NCBI GenBank assembly: GCA_944739405.2
Contig: OX123197.2
Location: 317,501-381,500 of the forward strand
Length of the DNA: 64,000 nt
Source: Euclidia mi
Lineage: Eukaryota; Arthropoda; Insecta; Lepidoptera; Erebidae
Direction of reading: 5' to 3'
This document shows, piece after piece, positions 11,522-22,350 of the stretch. Position numbers and translations under genes: made by a program. The notes under the pieces are model-generated. The model was not told the DNA's origin and did no database searches. It saw nothing but the letters and a program-made list of their open reading frames with translations. The first letter of the stretch is position 1, and every line of letters starts with the position of its first letter.

Positions 11522-12622
11522 TCACTTGCACGTTGTTGATGTGCGCTCGTGTGGCACTTGTCCGCGGAAGCGACGGAACACCACTCCCGTCGGCCAAAAG
11601 TCCTCCTTCATCACAACATCCAGAAAGCACGTCGGGACCCGCACCACAAACGCCTTGAAATTGACGTTACGACGCGACTCCAGCAGCTGTACTCTCGGTG
11701 TGTATTTCGTCTTTTGGCGCACGTACTCCGCGATGTCCTCCGCCTTAGTGGTGTAGTGCAGACGAGAGACATAAACGGGTGTGTTCGGTGCGGCGGCGCG
11801 CAGATTCGCACCCGACTCCACAGGGGCCGTACCGCAGCAGTTCTTGTTGGTTTTCTGACGACGCTTCCTCCTCTGCACCGTCATAAAACCATCATCAGCT
11901 TCCTCGTCGCGGTTCGTTGCCTTCTCCGGCATGGACGTCAGTGTGGAAGCAACGGGGGTACTCGCAGTAACCTGCTGCTGAACCTCTTTTCGCTTATTAC
12001 GCGCGGCGATACACGGAGGAGCCGCAGAGACGTGGGCAGGGCTGCGGGGCGCTTGTGTAGCGCACTCAGCAGTCACAACATTTCGCGGCGACAAAACTGC
12101 TGACGCGAAACTTGCGACCGACGTGTCGACGCATGCACCTCGGCGCGTGTTGATGTTACTACACGCCGGTGACCCAGTTAAATCGACAACCTTGTGTAGG
12201 TTATCCACCTCCGTGCGCAAGAGTGCAACGGTTTCTTCGGATGCCTGTAACTTCTTGTGTACATCCGCTAAACTTGCCTTCAGAAAAACGATGTCCTTCA
12301 AAAGGCTTGTGACATCGACGTGGTCGAAAGTGACGGGAGGCAACTTGTTCAAGTCCCTCGCCACAAACGTCGGCACGTCGTCAGGATCGATCTCTTTGAG
12401 CAGCGTGATAATGTCTTGCAGACTTTTCTTTGTCCCGTCACGCCTGCGGGACACCATCTGGTCACATTTGTTTAGCGACCTGTACACAAGCAGCTTGGCA
12501 GCCGCTATGTCCTCCTCGCTGAAGTTGCTGGAACAGATCTGGATAGCCGACACCTCGTCCATGACATCCAGCTTCTGCTGCAGGAACGCCAGCAGCTCGT
12601 TCGCCACAAGTTTGTCACTCAT
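11522..12622 (-). CDS. ORF1-like protein with coiled coil and FP-like C-terminal domain
   Basis: This is a complete 366-codon frame from ATG 12622 to a stop at 11522, with no interruption. The N-terminal 105 residues are helical and acidic/basic mixed (NELLAFLQQKL; DDVPTFVARDLNKLPPVTFD). Residues 105-147 have heptad-like leucines (LLKDIVFLKASLADVHKKL). Residues 150-245 are low-complexity Ala/Ser/Thr/Pro. A basic patch RRKRRQK lies near 251-257. Residues 281-356 (YVSRLHYTTKAEDIAEYV; NFKAFVVRVP; GVVFRRFRG) resemble the compact C-terminal domain often annotated as baculovirus FP-like. Proteins of this layout are very common as repeat-borne ORFs in insect genomes. Coiled coil plus a small RNA-binding-like domain fits a LINE ORF1. 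Its role is inferred, not shown. Confidence 0.7.
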   Translation of the reverse strand: MSDKLVANELLAFLQQKLDVMDEVSAIQICSSNFSEEDIAAAKLLVYRSLNKCDQMVSRRRDGTKKSLQDIITLLKEIDPDDVPTFVARDLNKLPPVTFDHVDVTSLLKDIVFLKASLADVHKKLQASEETVALLRTEVDNLHKVVDLTGSPACSNINTRRGACVDTSVASFASAVLSPRNVVTAECATQAPRSPAHVSAAPPCIAARNKRKEVQQQVTASTPVASTLTSMPEKATNRDEEADDGFMTVQRRKRRQKTNKNCCGTAPVESGANLRAAAPNTPVYVSRLHYTTKAEDIAEYVRQKTKYTPRVQLLESRRNVNFKAFVVRVPTCFLDVVMKEDFWPTGVVFRRFRGQVPHERTSTTCK

Positions 12623-12880
12623 GGCGATAAAAAAATTTGCGAGCGTCGGCTCGCGCCGCGCTAAACGATAAAATATAATATATTCACGCGTTACACGTCC
12701 GCCTCAGAGCGCGGTCAGCAGGGCCTCTCATTACATAACTATATGCAAAATACTGGGAGATTATTCATAATCTGGCAACTTTTCACATACATAGACGCGC
12801 GTGTCCGTACAGTGCCAGTCGCCAAAGGTCACGCACACATAGCTGTCAACGTGCCACGCTTAGTTGGACGAATGCGCTCT
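12623..12880. other. GC-rich leader and right subterminal part of the P-type element
   Basis: The region upstream of the ORF on the minus strand has a GC-rich part (12640-12740) and then AT-rich sequence up to the right inverted end at 12881-12905. No transposase exon is recognised. The sequence just inside the right end resembles that just inside the left end for a few bases (cagatagagcgca versus cagatggaacgcg). Confidence 0.5.
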
Positions 12881-12905
12881 ATCTGATACTATTCTCATAT
12901 CTATG

Positions 12906-13930
12906 CATGTAAGAGTCATTATTTTAAGTTTTTTAAAGAACGGCCTACATGATATATATGGAGGTGTGCCCGTGATTGCCCTCACGCATCTCTTTTGCAA
13001 CAAGAAAGCTCTGTTAACATTTGTAGAATTACCCCATAGCAATATACCATATCTTAGAACAGAACTGACGTAACCGTGATATGCCATTAACAAGGTTTGT
13101 AGTGACGTAGTTTTTGGGAGCCTTGACAAGACGTATACAAAACTATTTATTCTATTGCATACTTTTTCGATATGTAGCTTCCAGTCGCAGAATCGATCTA
13201 CCGTTATACCTAAAAAATGTACACTATCGACTTCTTTTATTTTATTGCCTTTATAATTTATGTTAAGGGGCTGGGAAGTGTTTCCTTTACCCAGAAATTG
13301 CATAAAATTCGTTTTGGATACATTTGCAGTCAAATTATTGTTATCGAGCCAATTAATCACATTCTGTATTGTATTATTAATTTCAATGACAAAGTTCAAT
13401 AATTTATTTGAGGTCAAAACTATAGAGATGTCATCGGCAAATAAAGTACATTTATAATTAGTTATATCGGGTATGTCATTTATATAAAACAAGAAAAGTA
13501 AAGGCCCTAACACACTTCCTTGGGGAACGCCGCATTTGTTTACAAGATATTCCGATCTGCAATATGTAATCATCGATCCACTTCCTAAAGTACCAATTTC
13601 AACACACTGTTTACGTTCAGATAAATAGCTTTTTATCCACTGCAATGCAACTCCTCTGATTCCATAATTGTCAAGTTTTTCGAGAAGTGTCTTATGTGAA
13701 ACAAAGTCGAAAGCTTTTGTCATGTCGAAGAATATTGCTGTTGTTATGAGTTTTTTGTCAATACTGCTTATAATATTTTGGGAAAGATGAAAAGCAGCGA
13801 GTGTTGTTGATTTCCCTTTCTGAAATCCATGTTGTTCAGTTTTAAAAATTTTGACTTTGTCTATAAATGAGACAATTCTTTTATGCATTGCCTTCTAGAA
13901 TATTTTAGAGATTTTTACACAAATTACGGA
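12906..13930 (-). pseudogene. LINE reverse transcriptase domain, 5'-truncated
   Basis: The frame from ATG 13888 encodes about 330 residues of an RT domain. It includes motif A (FFDMTKAFDFVSH, first catalytic Asp near residue 55), GVPQGSVLGPLLFLFYINDI near 120-139, and the catalytic box LFADDISIV with FADD at 150-153. The thumb (HFLGITVD) follows. This is the RT of a Jockey/CR1-type non-LTR retrotransposon. Upstream the frame reads VKISKIF, then a TAG, so the 5' part is damaged or cut near 13930 and no endonuclease is present. Downstream it is interrupted at 12905 by the P-type element; the remainder of the frame is at 10081-9797. Confidence 0.85.
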
Positions 13931-14654
13931 CGAGCCGAAGTCCACGGCGAGTTGGAGTGTTTACTAGTGTTCAGTGGTTAAATGAGAACTGACCGGACTA
14001 CACTGAGCTTGTTCTAGAGTAGGTAATCGAATCAGAAACATTTATTTCAATTAGAGCCTTTATAGGTACTATTGAACGTCAATATCAAGGTAGGGTAACA
14101 TTAACATTGTATTTAAACTATAATAATTTAGATGAAAACTAACTTAAAATAATAGGTACCAGAAAATATTTTAAGAGAGTATTAATTAGCGCTTAAATAG
14201 TCGTTACGCTGCGTTTGGAACGACTATAAATTGTCTTGAATTTAAAAACATGAAACATCTTTACAGTACAAGTAACTATAAACCATTCTCTAACATTTAA
14301 ATTTGAGCGATGCTACTGCTATATGCCGTAGGCAGCGTGATAAATATAATTATTTTACATTGGCACTAACAATAACAACTATAAGTGCCAAACACGACGG
14401 CTATAGATGACTACAGAACACTCATCGATTCACATGTATTTACAGCTGTATAATAAAATAAAACATGTGTTTAAATTTAAATATAGAAATGTGTTAATTA
14501 CATATTATTACAAGGAAGGTTTCATAGATAATGTGTTAACTGTTGTCGGCGACCAAAAGTAAAGCCACCCGACATTCAAATCGACTTTTTTTTCTTTGTT
14601 ACAACGCCAAATAGGTACATAATTATACTTAAGTAACACAGATTTAACAAACAA
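13931..14654. other. Non-coding AT-rich DNA
   Basis: No exon, RNA gene or bounded repeat is visible. It separates the truncated LINE from the P-type end fragment at 14655. Confidence 0.5.
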
Positions 14655-14739
14655 GAGCGCACTGAGTCGAGTTTGTATTCGCTTTTCAATTTTGTATTTG
14701 CTTTAGTGGCCTCACGCAAGTGTTCCGCGCGCTCTGTCT
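14655..14739 (-). mobile_element. End fragment related to the P-type element
   Basis: The reverse complement of this stretch matches the left subterminal region at 10102-10190 over about 85 bp. It shares ggccactaaagcaaatacaa and then aattgaaaagcgaatacaaa, followed by ctcagtgcgct. The two copies are in opposite orientation. The 14.7-kb copy lacks the THAP exon and its inverted end is not intact. Confidence 0.7.
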
Positions 14740-17700
14740 GCCTTTTATTCTATAGTCTTAGTTAAGTAAAATAATTGTCATTTAAAATCACATCTATTTA
14801 AAATGTAACTACATTATTCAAAACAGTTTTCTTTTAATCTCAAAGGTAACGTAAAGACCCGAGACATTTAATATTCTTAAGAGCCACAATTGCTTCAGAT
14901 AATATCCTAAAACAAAATATAACGAAGCATATTTCAAGACAAAAACAATCCTTAAAGTACAATTCAGCGTAATAAGTCGAAAAAGTCTCAGACAGAGGAC
15001 TGTTTAAAATGATCGTGCCGGAGACGAGTGCTTTTGTGTCGCAATACAAGTTGGTGACAACAAAGAGAGCCCTGGAGCGGAACTAATTTAATCAGAGCAT
15101 CTGAGACTTAAATTATGAATGGCCACCATCTATCTCATCTGCACGCGCAAGTAAGTAAACGCGCGCCCGCCACAGTCGTCCGACTGCAGGTACCAGGAGC
15201 ACAGCCGGGCGCACAGGTTACATCATACGGATCATACCTAGTACCATGCTAGTACCAAATGGCTGACACGTTATCTAAACATGAATCCGATCACGATACT
15301 CGTTTGATCAAATACAAATTTTAACGACGTATTCGGAGCGGATGAGAGAAAGAAATATTTTCCAATATAAGCGAAGTAGCGATGCGGTTCGGATTGTAGG
15401 GGCGCAGATATTTCTCATATTCTTTTGTTAGATCTCTCCAGCCGGCTCTTTGTTGTTTGAGTTATAGGAAGACTTACTGAATAAGAAAAACTGAAGCATT
15501 ATTCAAAAGTCGCTCTCTACGCCGGAACACTTTGAGATTGAGATCCTTAACTACGGAACTTTGATCTGATGTAAAATACGGGCGACGCTTCACGTTACAA
15601 AGTGAATCGTATTTATGTGGATAGAAAATTTATCTGCAAATAACATATTATTGATGGTGTTGTGCGTCGCTATACTCAAATATCTAGTTACGGATAATAA
15701 GCTTGTATTAAAAGTATAAAACACAGCGAAGATAAACATCAAAAGATATTTGAAACACGTCTAACAGTAAATAAAAGTACGCACGAATTCGTAGACATTT
15801 TTATTACCGTATATCTGATATAACGATTTACTAAGTAGGTACACGTAATCTAAAGAATGTTTAAGACGTAAGTTCCCAGGCGAGCGATTGAATTGCCGAA
15901 TCGTGAATCATCTATTGACATTGTAATGTAATGTCTCCGGCTGGGAGCGTCGGGGCCCGGGGTCCGTAGCTCGCCAGCTGGCCTTCCCAGAACAGGGCCG
16001 GAGCCGCACTACCCGCGCGCCGGAAGAGCCCCGCGCCGCGCCCGGCGACAATACACACAATGGCACGTAAAACGCACCGGAACTATAATCGACGCAGCCT
16101 TTACTGCTCGACGCGGGATTGTCACATCCTTCAGCCGAGCGGCGGAGCTGTCGACGCGCCACTAACCCGACCATTATTATCAACTTGTATTCTCGTTGCC
16201 ATTGGTCACGGCCGCCGTCGGGCTCGGATTGCGCGAATCCATTTTATTTCACGATTTAAAATACTTGATGGTTTATTGTAACAGGGAGCGTTATGTTGCC
16301 GTTGCTACTCAAGCTATCTATACATCGTCATTATTCATGCGGCCGTGTCACAGTGTAGCCATACACTGCGTTTGATATGTGTAGGAGCGGCGCGTTGTTC
16401 TCACCGGTGCGACCAGCGACACCAATTTGTAGTTGATAACCGCAAGTGCAACGCGACACCGCGACCGGTCCTCAGGCCCGCGCCACTCCGAGCCACTCGT
16501 CGCTCGCGGTGATTGATGGCGCGAGCGGTGTGGAGTCAATACTCAATATGACGCTCACAGAGCGATGAGCCTGCGAGGTTCAGCGCCACCGGACTCGATG
16601 CGATCGTTGCATAAATTGACACGGGAGATAACCACCCCGGCCTTAGTTAATAACTTGTACAAACAGTGCAGGCCGGGCCTGCAACCCGCGCCGACTCGCG
16701 GGGATTGCTCGCTGTATCTTGTACATTCTTTTGTTCTGTACGAAACGCTGAAACTTGTTCGAGTTTAATGTCTTTGTGCTGGTTATTTATTGCGGCGCGG
16801 CTGTATATCATCCTGAACTGTTTATACACACCCGATGTTTACCTATTTATGTTTCTTGTTTCTTTACCAACATGTTTATGTTCGAACCATTAGCATCGCA
16901 ATCGATCGATATTCATATCGATAAGATCGGCGCGCAGATAACTCGTACAAGAAATAATCTGAGCGCGTGGGATAATCGATTCAATGAACAAAAGCAACAA
17001 CTCTGATTACGATCGTGTTTGTCTTATTTTAATTTATAACGTTGTTCGTACATTTCGCTTAATAAGGCTATCAGTTGGTGTCCATTAGGTAAATGTTAGT
17101 CAAGTATTTTAGTTTGCTACTTAATTTGTTTTAAATTTTCAATTTGTTTAGAGTGTTTAGACTCACAACCAAAGGCAGGATAAGTATGTTTATGACGTAA
17201 ACCGCCATTAGTTTGCTTGCACTTATGAGTTAAGTATGAATAACTGTTATTGAAACGTAGGTACATAAATATTATGGACTTATTTATTTTAAGTATTTGA
17301 GAGTAACGACATTTTGTTCTGACGTGTTAGCAAAAACAAAAATAGAGAGCCGTCCGTTCATTCATTTATTCCAATAACGTCGGCGAGCGAGCGCGCTGCA
17401 CTGAGAGCCAATACAAGCGAAGGTAAATAACATACACACATATTTGGCCTAGAATTTTAACACGGAACCCCGAGTAAGTATACAATGTTTTCTCCAGTCT
17501 CGCTCAAAACAAATACTACAACTAAGTAAAAGCTTTGCCGACTTCAAGGTACCTACGTCTGTTTCAACTTCTCAACAAATTAATAGAAATAGACGTTTTC
17601 TCTCTACGTGTACTCATTCTCAATTGTGTTCAAACACGTGTTTAGAGTCTAAAAGTAAAGTATTTGGAGTACAAAAGTCACTTAAACATTTTATTTCCAA

Positions 17701-17944
17701 TAGTTGAAGGTTCGGTAACTCAATACCTCGAGACGATTTGTTAAAGATTTAACTATATGGAAGTTCGTAAAACGAACGTTTTCTCTCGAGAGCAGCACGA
17801 CCATAAAACAAGCGATAACAAAACCCTTGTATAAAATATTAAGAGCCGTCGGGAACCCTTTTGGTAGGAGCGCGAGCGTTATAAAAATAAAACCGCATGC
17901 GTGCGTATATCTGCAAAAAGAAATGATAAAACACAGACTGTCAC
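14740..17944. other. Non-coding with CpG island at 15.9-16.6 kb
   Basis: The stretch 15930-16560 is strongly CpG-rich on an AT-rich background. Open frames occur on both strands there and look like by-products of base composition. A smaller GC patch is at 15150-15220, and a plus-strand gc patch at 17375-17420 ends in a weak donor (gtaaat). No exon can be supported. Confidence 0.4.
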
Positions 17945-18060
17945 CTGCATCACGTTAATGTCGCCCTGGTAGCGAGGCGGCGCGCGGCGCAAAGTGGCCG
18001 CGGCCACGACGCGCGACTGCCGACTACACGCTTGCACATTGCATGTAAGTCGCTCGTTAT
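17945..18060 (-). promoter_or_regulatory. CpG island ending in ATG-CAG-donor (possible alternative first exon)
   Basis: On the minus strand a very GC-rich stretch (18050-17965) is followed by ATGCAG at 17950-17945 and a donor gtgaca at 17944. This could be a first exon contributing two codons in phase 0. Nothing downstream confirms it, so it is offered only as a candidate alternative promoter of the gene that seems to start at 8.7 kb. Confidence 0.2.
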
Positions 18061-20799
18061 TTCATTTATTACCGCCGCGTAAAAAATAACGATGTTTCGT
18101 ACACACATAAACATTCCCCTCTTTTGATTATTTGAAATGACTACGTACGTTCAACGTTCAACCTACACACGACTACACGACTACACGGCTGTTACTCAGG
18201 CACAGCGCTCATAATCATTTACGCCCGCCCGCCTCGCAAACATACAGCGAAATTATTTTATGAAAATAATGCTCTAGCGTTCTCATGGCATCGTAAATCT
18301 GGTTTTTATTTACAATATTTACGGCGCTTTTTATTCAACGCAGTGAATATAAATTCCTGAACTATAAAGAAGACTATAACAATTATGATTGTTAACGATA
18401 GTAATTAAGAGCCGAGTTATTTCCACCGTGCGCGTGTGTATGGTAATCGAGCTAAGATACGTTCTCAGTGATCGTTGAATTCTTTATCTAATCACGCGTG
18501 CGACGAGCGAGTTAAACGTCTAGGTGTTATATTAATCACTTCGTTTAAGGCGAGGATTTCCCAAAATACAGTGTTATCTAGCGTGGCCAAACGCGTTTTA
18601 TTTGTAAATAACAGAGATTTAAATTCGGAAAAAAATATATGTAATTCTACAGCATTAGATCTTTATATTTCGGCCATTCGAAACACGATTACTGTCATTT
18701 GATACGATAGAAAATAATCGCGAATATAGGTCTGTTTAAACAACTTTTCCCGTTTCATTTGAGTTGTATTGGGATTAGAATTTTCAAAAGTATACCAAAA
18801 GAAAGGTCATGTAAAAGCGGATGGTTTTCGGCAATCACATTATGAATTTTAATATATACAAAAATATAATACCGAAAATACGTAATTTCCTACTGCCGAC
18901 GCGCTCTCTCCGGCGTCGTTCAGTCCCGAGCGGGATGTAATGGAGACAGGACGTATCGCTAGTTTGCAGAGCGCACCGCAGGATTACGAATTATTTTATC
19001 GTCAGTTACGAATGTCATCATCACTTATTGATAAATATATTACATCTAGGTTTAGTTTGTAAATAGGTATTGTACATTTTTTGTAAGTTATAATAGTGTA
19101 TATAAGTAAGAAGTATAGTTTTAAAAATATCGTTTTGATTATTGGACAAGATAATGACTTGATAACAACAGCATAGTTAGGTAACAGTAATTTAGAAAAA
19201 TATTGATTTGTTGTATATTGTGGATGATTTATAGTATTATTGTTGTATTGGGTACCTACCTAATACAATAATTCACACTTTTATTCTGTGTACCTATATA
19301 CGGAAATAAAATGTGAGAAAAGCTATACAAGCGAATTTTATAGGTACCTACCTACCTAAATAAATACAAATATCCGCAGTTACCTACTTAGTGGTATTTA
19401 TGGTTACTGCCCCACCCTCGTGGGTAGTACCGTGATGTTATTTGGTATAACCTTCCTCAACAAATGGGCTAGACAAGCAAATAAATCTTAGAAATTGGCC
19501 TGCTAGTTCCTAAGACTAGCGCGATCAAAAACAAAAAAATAATAATTTCCGTCTATTCAATAATTCTATTGACTATTTCCACCAACAATATCATTGATTT
19601 CCACACTATTACCAAACACGGAACAATGGACACCTAATAATATTATAGTAATTATTTATCACGCCGAGGAAGTATGCACTGGTGTCACAGCTTAGAAAGG
19701 TAGGTAAGGTGTTCGGTAGGTAAGTATATCAATTTGAGCGACAAATAATAACGAAAACTAGAGTTTATTATTGGTTGGCGGAAAATAAGCGTTGTGGGTG
19801 TAGGAGTATCATTTCGTACGTATGTATGTATGTAAAATTTTAACTTTTTTCACTACTACTTGCCGATGGCAGCGCCTAAAGGAGATCACCCAAATAGGGC
19901 TAATTTTTATTTTGCCGGCCAATCAATAAATTGTGTTATTTTAATAGAACACACTGTTGTAAACATTTTAACTATTACACCAAACTTCTAAGTCTTCTAA
20001 GGCTTGTGTCCACTAAGAATAAATCGGTTTGATTGTAGTATCTAACTATCTATAGATCCATTATGATTTAAGATGTCAATAAAGTCTATTATTTATTATA
20101 AAAAGGATAAAGATTAATGTAATTTTTAGGATTCTAAAACTAAAAAATAATGTTTTTACTTATTCTTGTGACAGTGAACACCAATCAGAGAGCATTACGT
20201 CAAACAGTACGTCCACCATTCATGTTGTTGACGTTTTAGTAGTAAATACAACTAAAAAGTAAAAGTTTCAAACTGTCAAATCGAATATAACAAAATAAAA
20301 GTGGGTGCATCAGACCAGACTTCATTCACGGATTGTTTTGTTTTGTACTTTGTGATATCACTCAACCGCTATGATGGTTTACAGCGTTTTCGTGTCAAAT
20401 TCAAAAAGTTTTTAAAAAAGCCGTAATTAGTAATATTGCTGATTGTTTTTTGAAGAAAAATCAGGTATTTCAGTTTAACATCTAATAAAGGAACGAATCA
20501 ATCGCTAATTACATTTTAGGATATAAGCGTATTCTCTGAGACAATATTTAGGTTTGAATGTATGTCTCAAAGTACCGTAGAGCATTTTTGTTTTGACAAA
20601 AGTGTTAAATCAAAGAGGTGTAACGGTAGTCAACTATACGTTTTCAGCCTAACGTGAAATACGTGAGTCTTAAAATGCAGTGGACTCATGAAAAAAGTAA
20701 AAAACATATTTTTAAATACTCCTGACCAAATATAAAAATATCGTCTAAACCTTTAGTAGGAATGTCTATGACCGGTCAGGTACAGATGTCTTGCATGAT
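18061..20799. other. Non-coding, Helitron relic at 19.5 kb
   Basis: No coding exon is supported. At 19495-19545 the phrase ggcctgctagttcctaagac then agcgcgatcaaaaacaaa matches, with changes, the Helitron phrase at 51756-51790. It is therefore a decayed Helitron and not a gene. A CpG patch at 18895-18950 has no other support. Confidence 0.4.
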
Positions 20800-21010
20800 G
20801 TACAGGCATGGCACCATGTGATTGAAGAGATGTTGCGTCGCGACGTTCTCACTTTCCAATGTTTCGGCCGGTTCTTGTAGAGAAAAGGCCAGTTGGAACA
20901 ACCTGGATATCACTATAGTGACAGCAGTCGCAACCCTGTCCAAGAAACGGCGCTACAAATGTTGGCGGAATGCCCCGCTTATGCATCCCAGCGCCGTGAA
21001 CATCACCATC
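20800..21010 (+). pseudogene. R1-type LINE C-terminal relic
   Basis: One plus-strand frame reads FGRFL, a stop, then GQLEQPGYHYSDSSRNPVQE, and continues LQMLAECPAYASQRRE. This is the pattern at the C-terminus of R1-clade RT proteins, where GRFL-C-RIGR..E-x-PGC..C precedes a His/Cys zinc-binding motif and ECPA-x-x-x-QR. Several zinc ligands are lost and a stop is present, so it is a fossil. Confidence 0.55.
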
Positions 21011-21524
21011 TTAAGCCTTTTCCGACCATTTTGGTGTAGACCTCTACAACAAATTCCTTTCCGTTCTGTTTTGGGCAGTCTTCAACCAATTACTGCCTGC
21101 TATCTTTATGATGTCTTCTTTCCATCTCATTTGCCGTTCCAGCTAGTCATTTACAATCCCATGGTTGCCATTTTAATATTTGCTTGCACCATGTTTCGGG
21201 ATTTCTGGCTACATTTCCAGCCGCTACTCTTTTGGCAACATCTGGTACTAGACTTTCTTTTCGGAGCTATTTATTCTTCTTTCTGTCTCTGAGTGTCACT
21301 CCTGCCAGTTTTCTCTCCATTGTTCTTTGAACAACATCAAGTTTCTGTGGCGCTGCCTCTGTAGTAACCCAAGTTTCGGCTCCGTAGGTGAGCACTGGCA
21401 GGACGCACTGGTTGAATATTCTTGCTTTTTGTTGCTTCGTAAAAGCAAATGCCAGTTTATCGAAAGCAGCCCAACCCAAATGGATACGTGTATCAATCCT
21501 GTTCACTTGGTTTGCTTTGCTCAT
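21010..21524 (-). pseudogene. LINE RT C-terminal relic (QCVLPVLTYGAETW family)
   Basis: The minus-strand frame from 21524 contains RIHLGWAAFDKLAFAF, then VFNQCVLPVLTYGAETW-like sequence, then VQRTMERKLAGVTLRDR. These are hallmarks of the region after the RT domain in RTE-like LINEs. After frame changes a further part (MRWKEDIIKIAGSNWLKTAQ) is read near 21150-21050. The frame breaks several times, so it is decayed. It abuts the R1-type relic on the opposite strand. Confidence 0.7.
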
Positions 21525-21664
21525 CTTTATTTCTTGCCCTAGGTATAATATACTATTTATTGAAGAATTCTAATCGGGTACATCCTACTGCAATGGTTAT
21601 TCCGCTGGAGTTTTCACTGGTCATGTTTCGAATTGGCCGTAAACTGATCGCGGCAATTGTTACA

Positions 21665-22347
21665 TAGACTACAGGCCCATGTCCAAAATGGATGGGTCAT
21701 ATGAACCACCAGGTGACGTATATAGGACGATATAAGAGCATCAAATAATAAGATTCAGCACTATGCCGTCACTTGTAAGCTGTCCAACTGAGTGCTGGTG
21801 AGAATTTGATTTTCTGGCAATTTCCAAAAAATTACTGACTTTGTAGCGCACCATTTTTTACGGCACTGCGCGCTTTCTTATTATTTATCATGGATCTATC
21901 GAAGGTCATAATGCTGTACAAAAATATATGACCAAAATGCGTACACACTCTACCTGCACTTTTGAATTCTCATCAGTACTCAGTTGGACAGCTTACAAGT
22001 GACGGCATAGTGCTGAATCTTATTATTTTATGCTCTTATATCGTCCTATACACGTCACCTGGTGGTTCATATGACCCATCCATTTTGGACATGGGCCTGG
22101 GGCCCAATTCCGCTAAATAAATATAGTCGCAATATCATGTCAGTGTCATACTTACGTCATAAAAAGTGTATTCTTCTAAATTATATGATATTTGAATGAA
22201 TTTGTAACGAGATCGTATGTGTCAACGACGAACTGTTTATTTTAAATTATACGATGACATATGGTTATCAGAATACCGCTTTTAAATCCATTCAAAATAT
22301 GATATCAATGTCATATAAAAATAGCAAAATTGGCCCCCTGTAGTCTA
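21665..22347. mobile_element. Foldback/TIR element with a nested MITE
   Basis: The left arm begins TAGACTACAGGCCCATGTCC at 21665. The right arm ends ggacatgggcctg at 22099 and resumes as tagtcta at 22341-22347, after a separate 238-bp insertion. The arms are about 140 bp, nearly perfect inverted repeats (shared words include gacggcatagtgctgaatct), around a spacer of about 150 bp. The trinucleotide ACA flanks both ends (21662-21664 and 22348-22350). No transposase is present. Confidence 0.75.
22100..22337. mobile_element. 238-bp MITE nested in the foldback element
   Basis: Its ends are GGGCCCAATTCCGCTA on the left and the inverted GGGGCCAATTTTGCTA on the right. CTG is repeated at 22097-22099 and 22338-22340. 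Removing it rejoins the outer element's right inverted end. A related copy, without the GC-rich ends, lies at 46270-46502; the two share atatcatgtcagtgtcatac and ggttatcagaataccgctt. Confidence 0.75.
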
Positions 22348-22350
22348 ACA

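Larger units (their letters stand above)
10082..12905 (+). mobile_element. P-type (THAP) DNA transposon, 2.8 kb
   Basis: The element is bounded by inverted ends of 25 bp with one mismatch, both containing agatatgagaatagtatcag. A perfect 8-bp target duplication CATGTAAG lies at 10074-10081 and 12906-12913. Removing the insert and one duplication restores the LINE reading frame across the junction, which confirms the boundaries. An 8-bp duplication, ends starting with CA, and a THAP-domain first exon at 10242 point to the P superfamily. No further transposase exons are recognisable. Instead the interior holds a 76-bp tandem array, a common repeat at 11072-11283 and a complete minus-strand ORF at 11522-12622. 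It looks non-autonomous now. Confidence 0.75.

Noticed and set aside
11549..12671. Plus-strand frames of about 180 codons over the ORF1-like gene
   Set aside because: They are antisense shadows of the intact minus-strand ORF.
19495..19530. Resemblance to the mir-193 mature sequence (ggcctgctagttcctaag)
   Set aside because: Several mismatches, no hairpin partner, and the surroundings match Helitron sequence seen at 51.76 kb.
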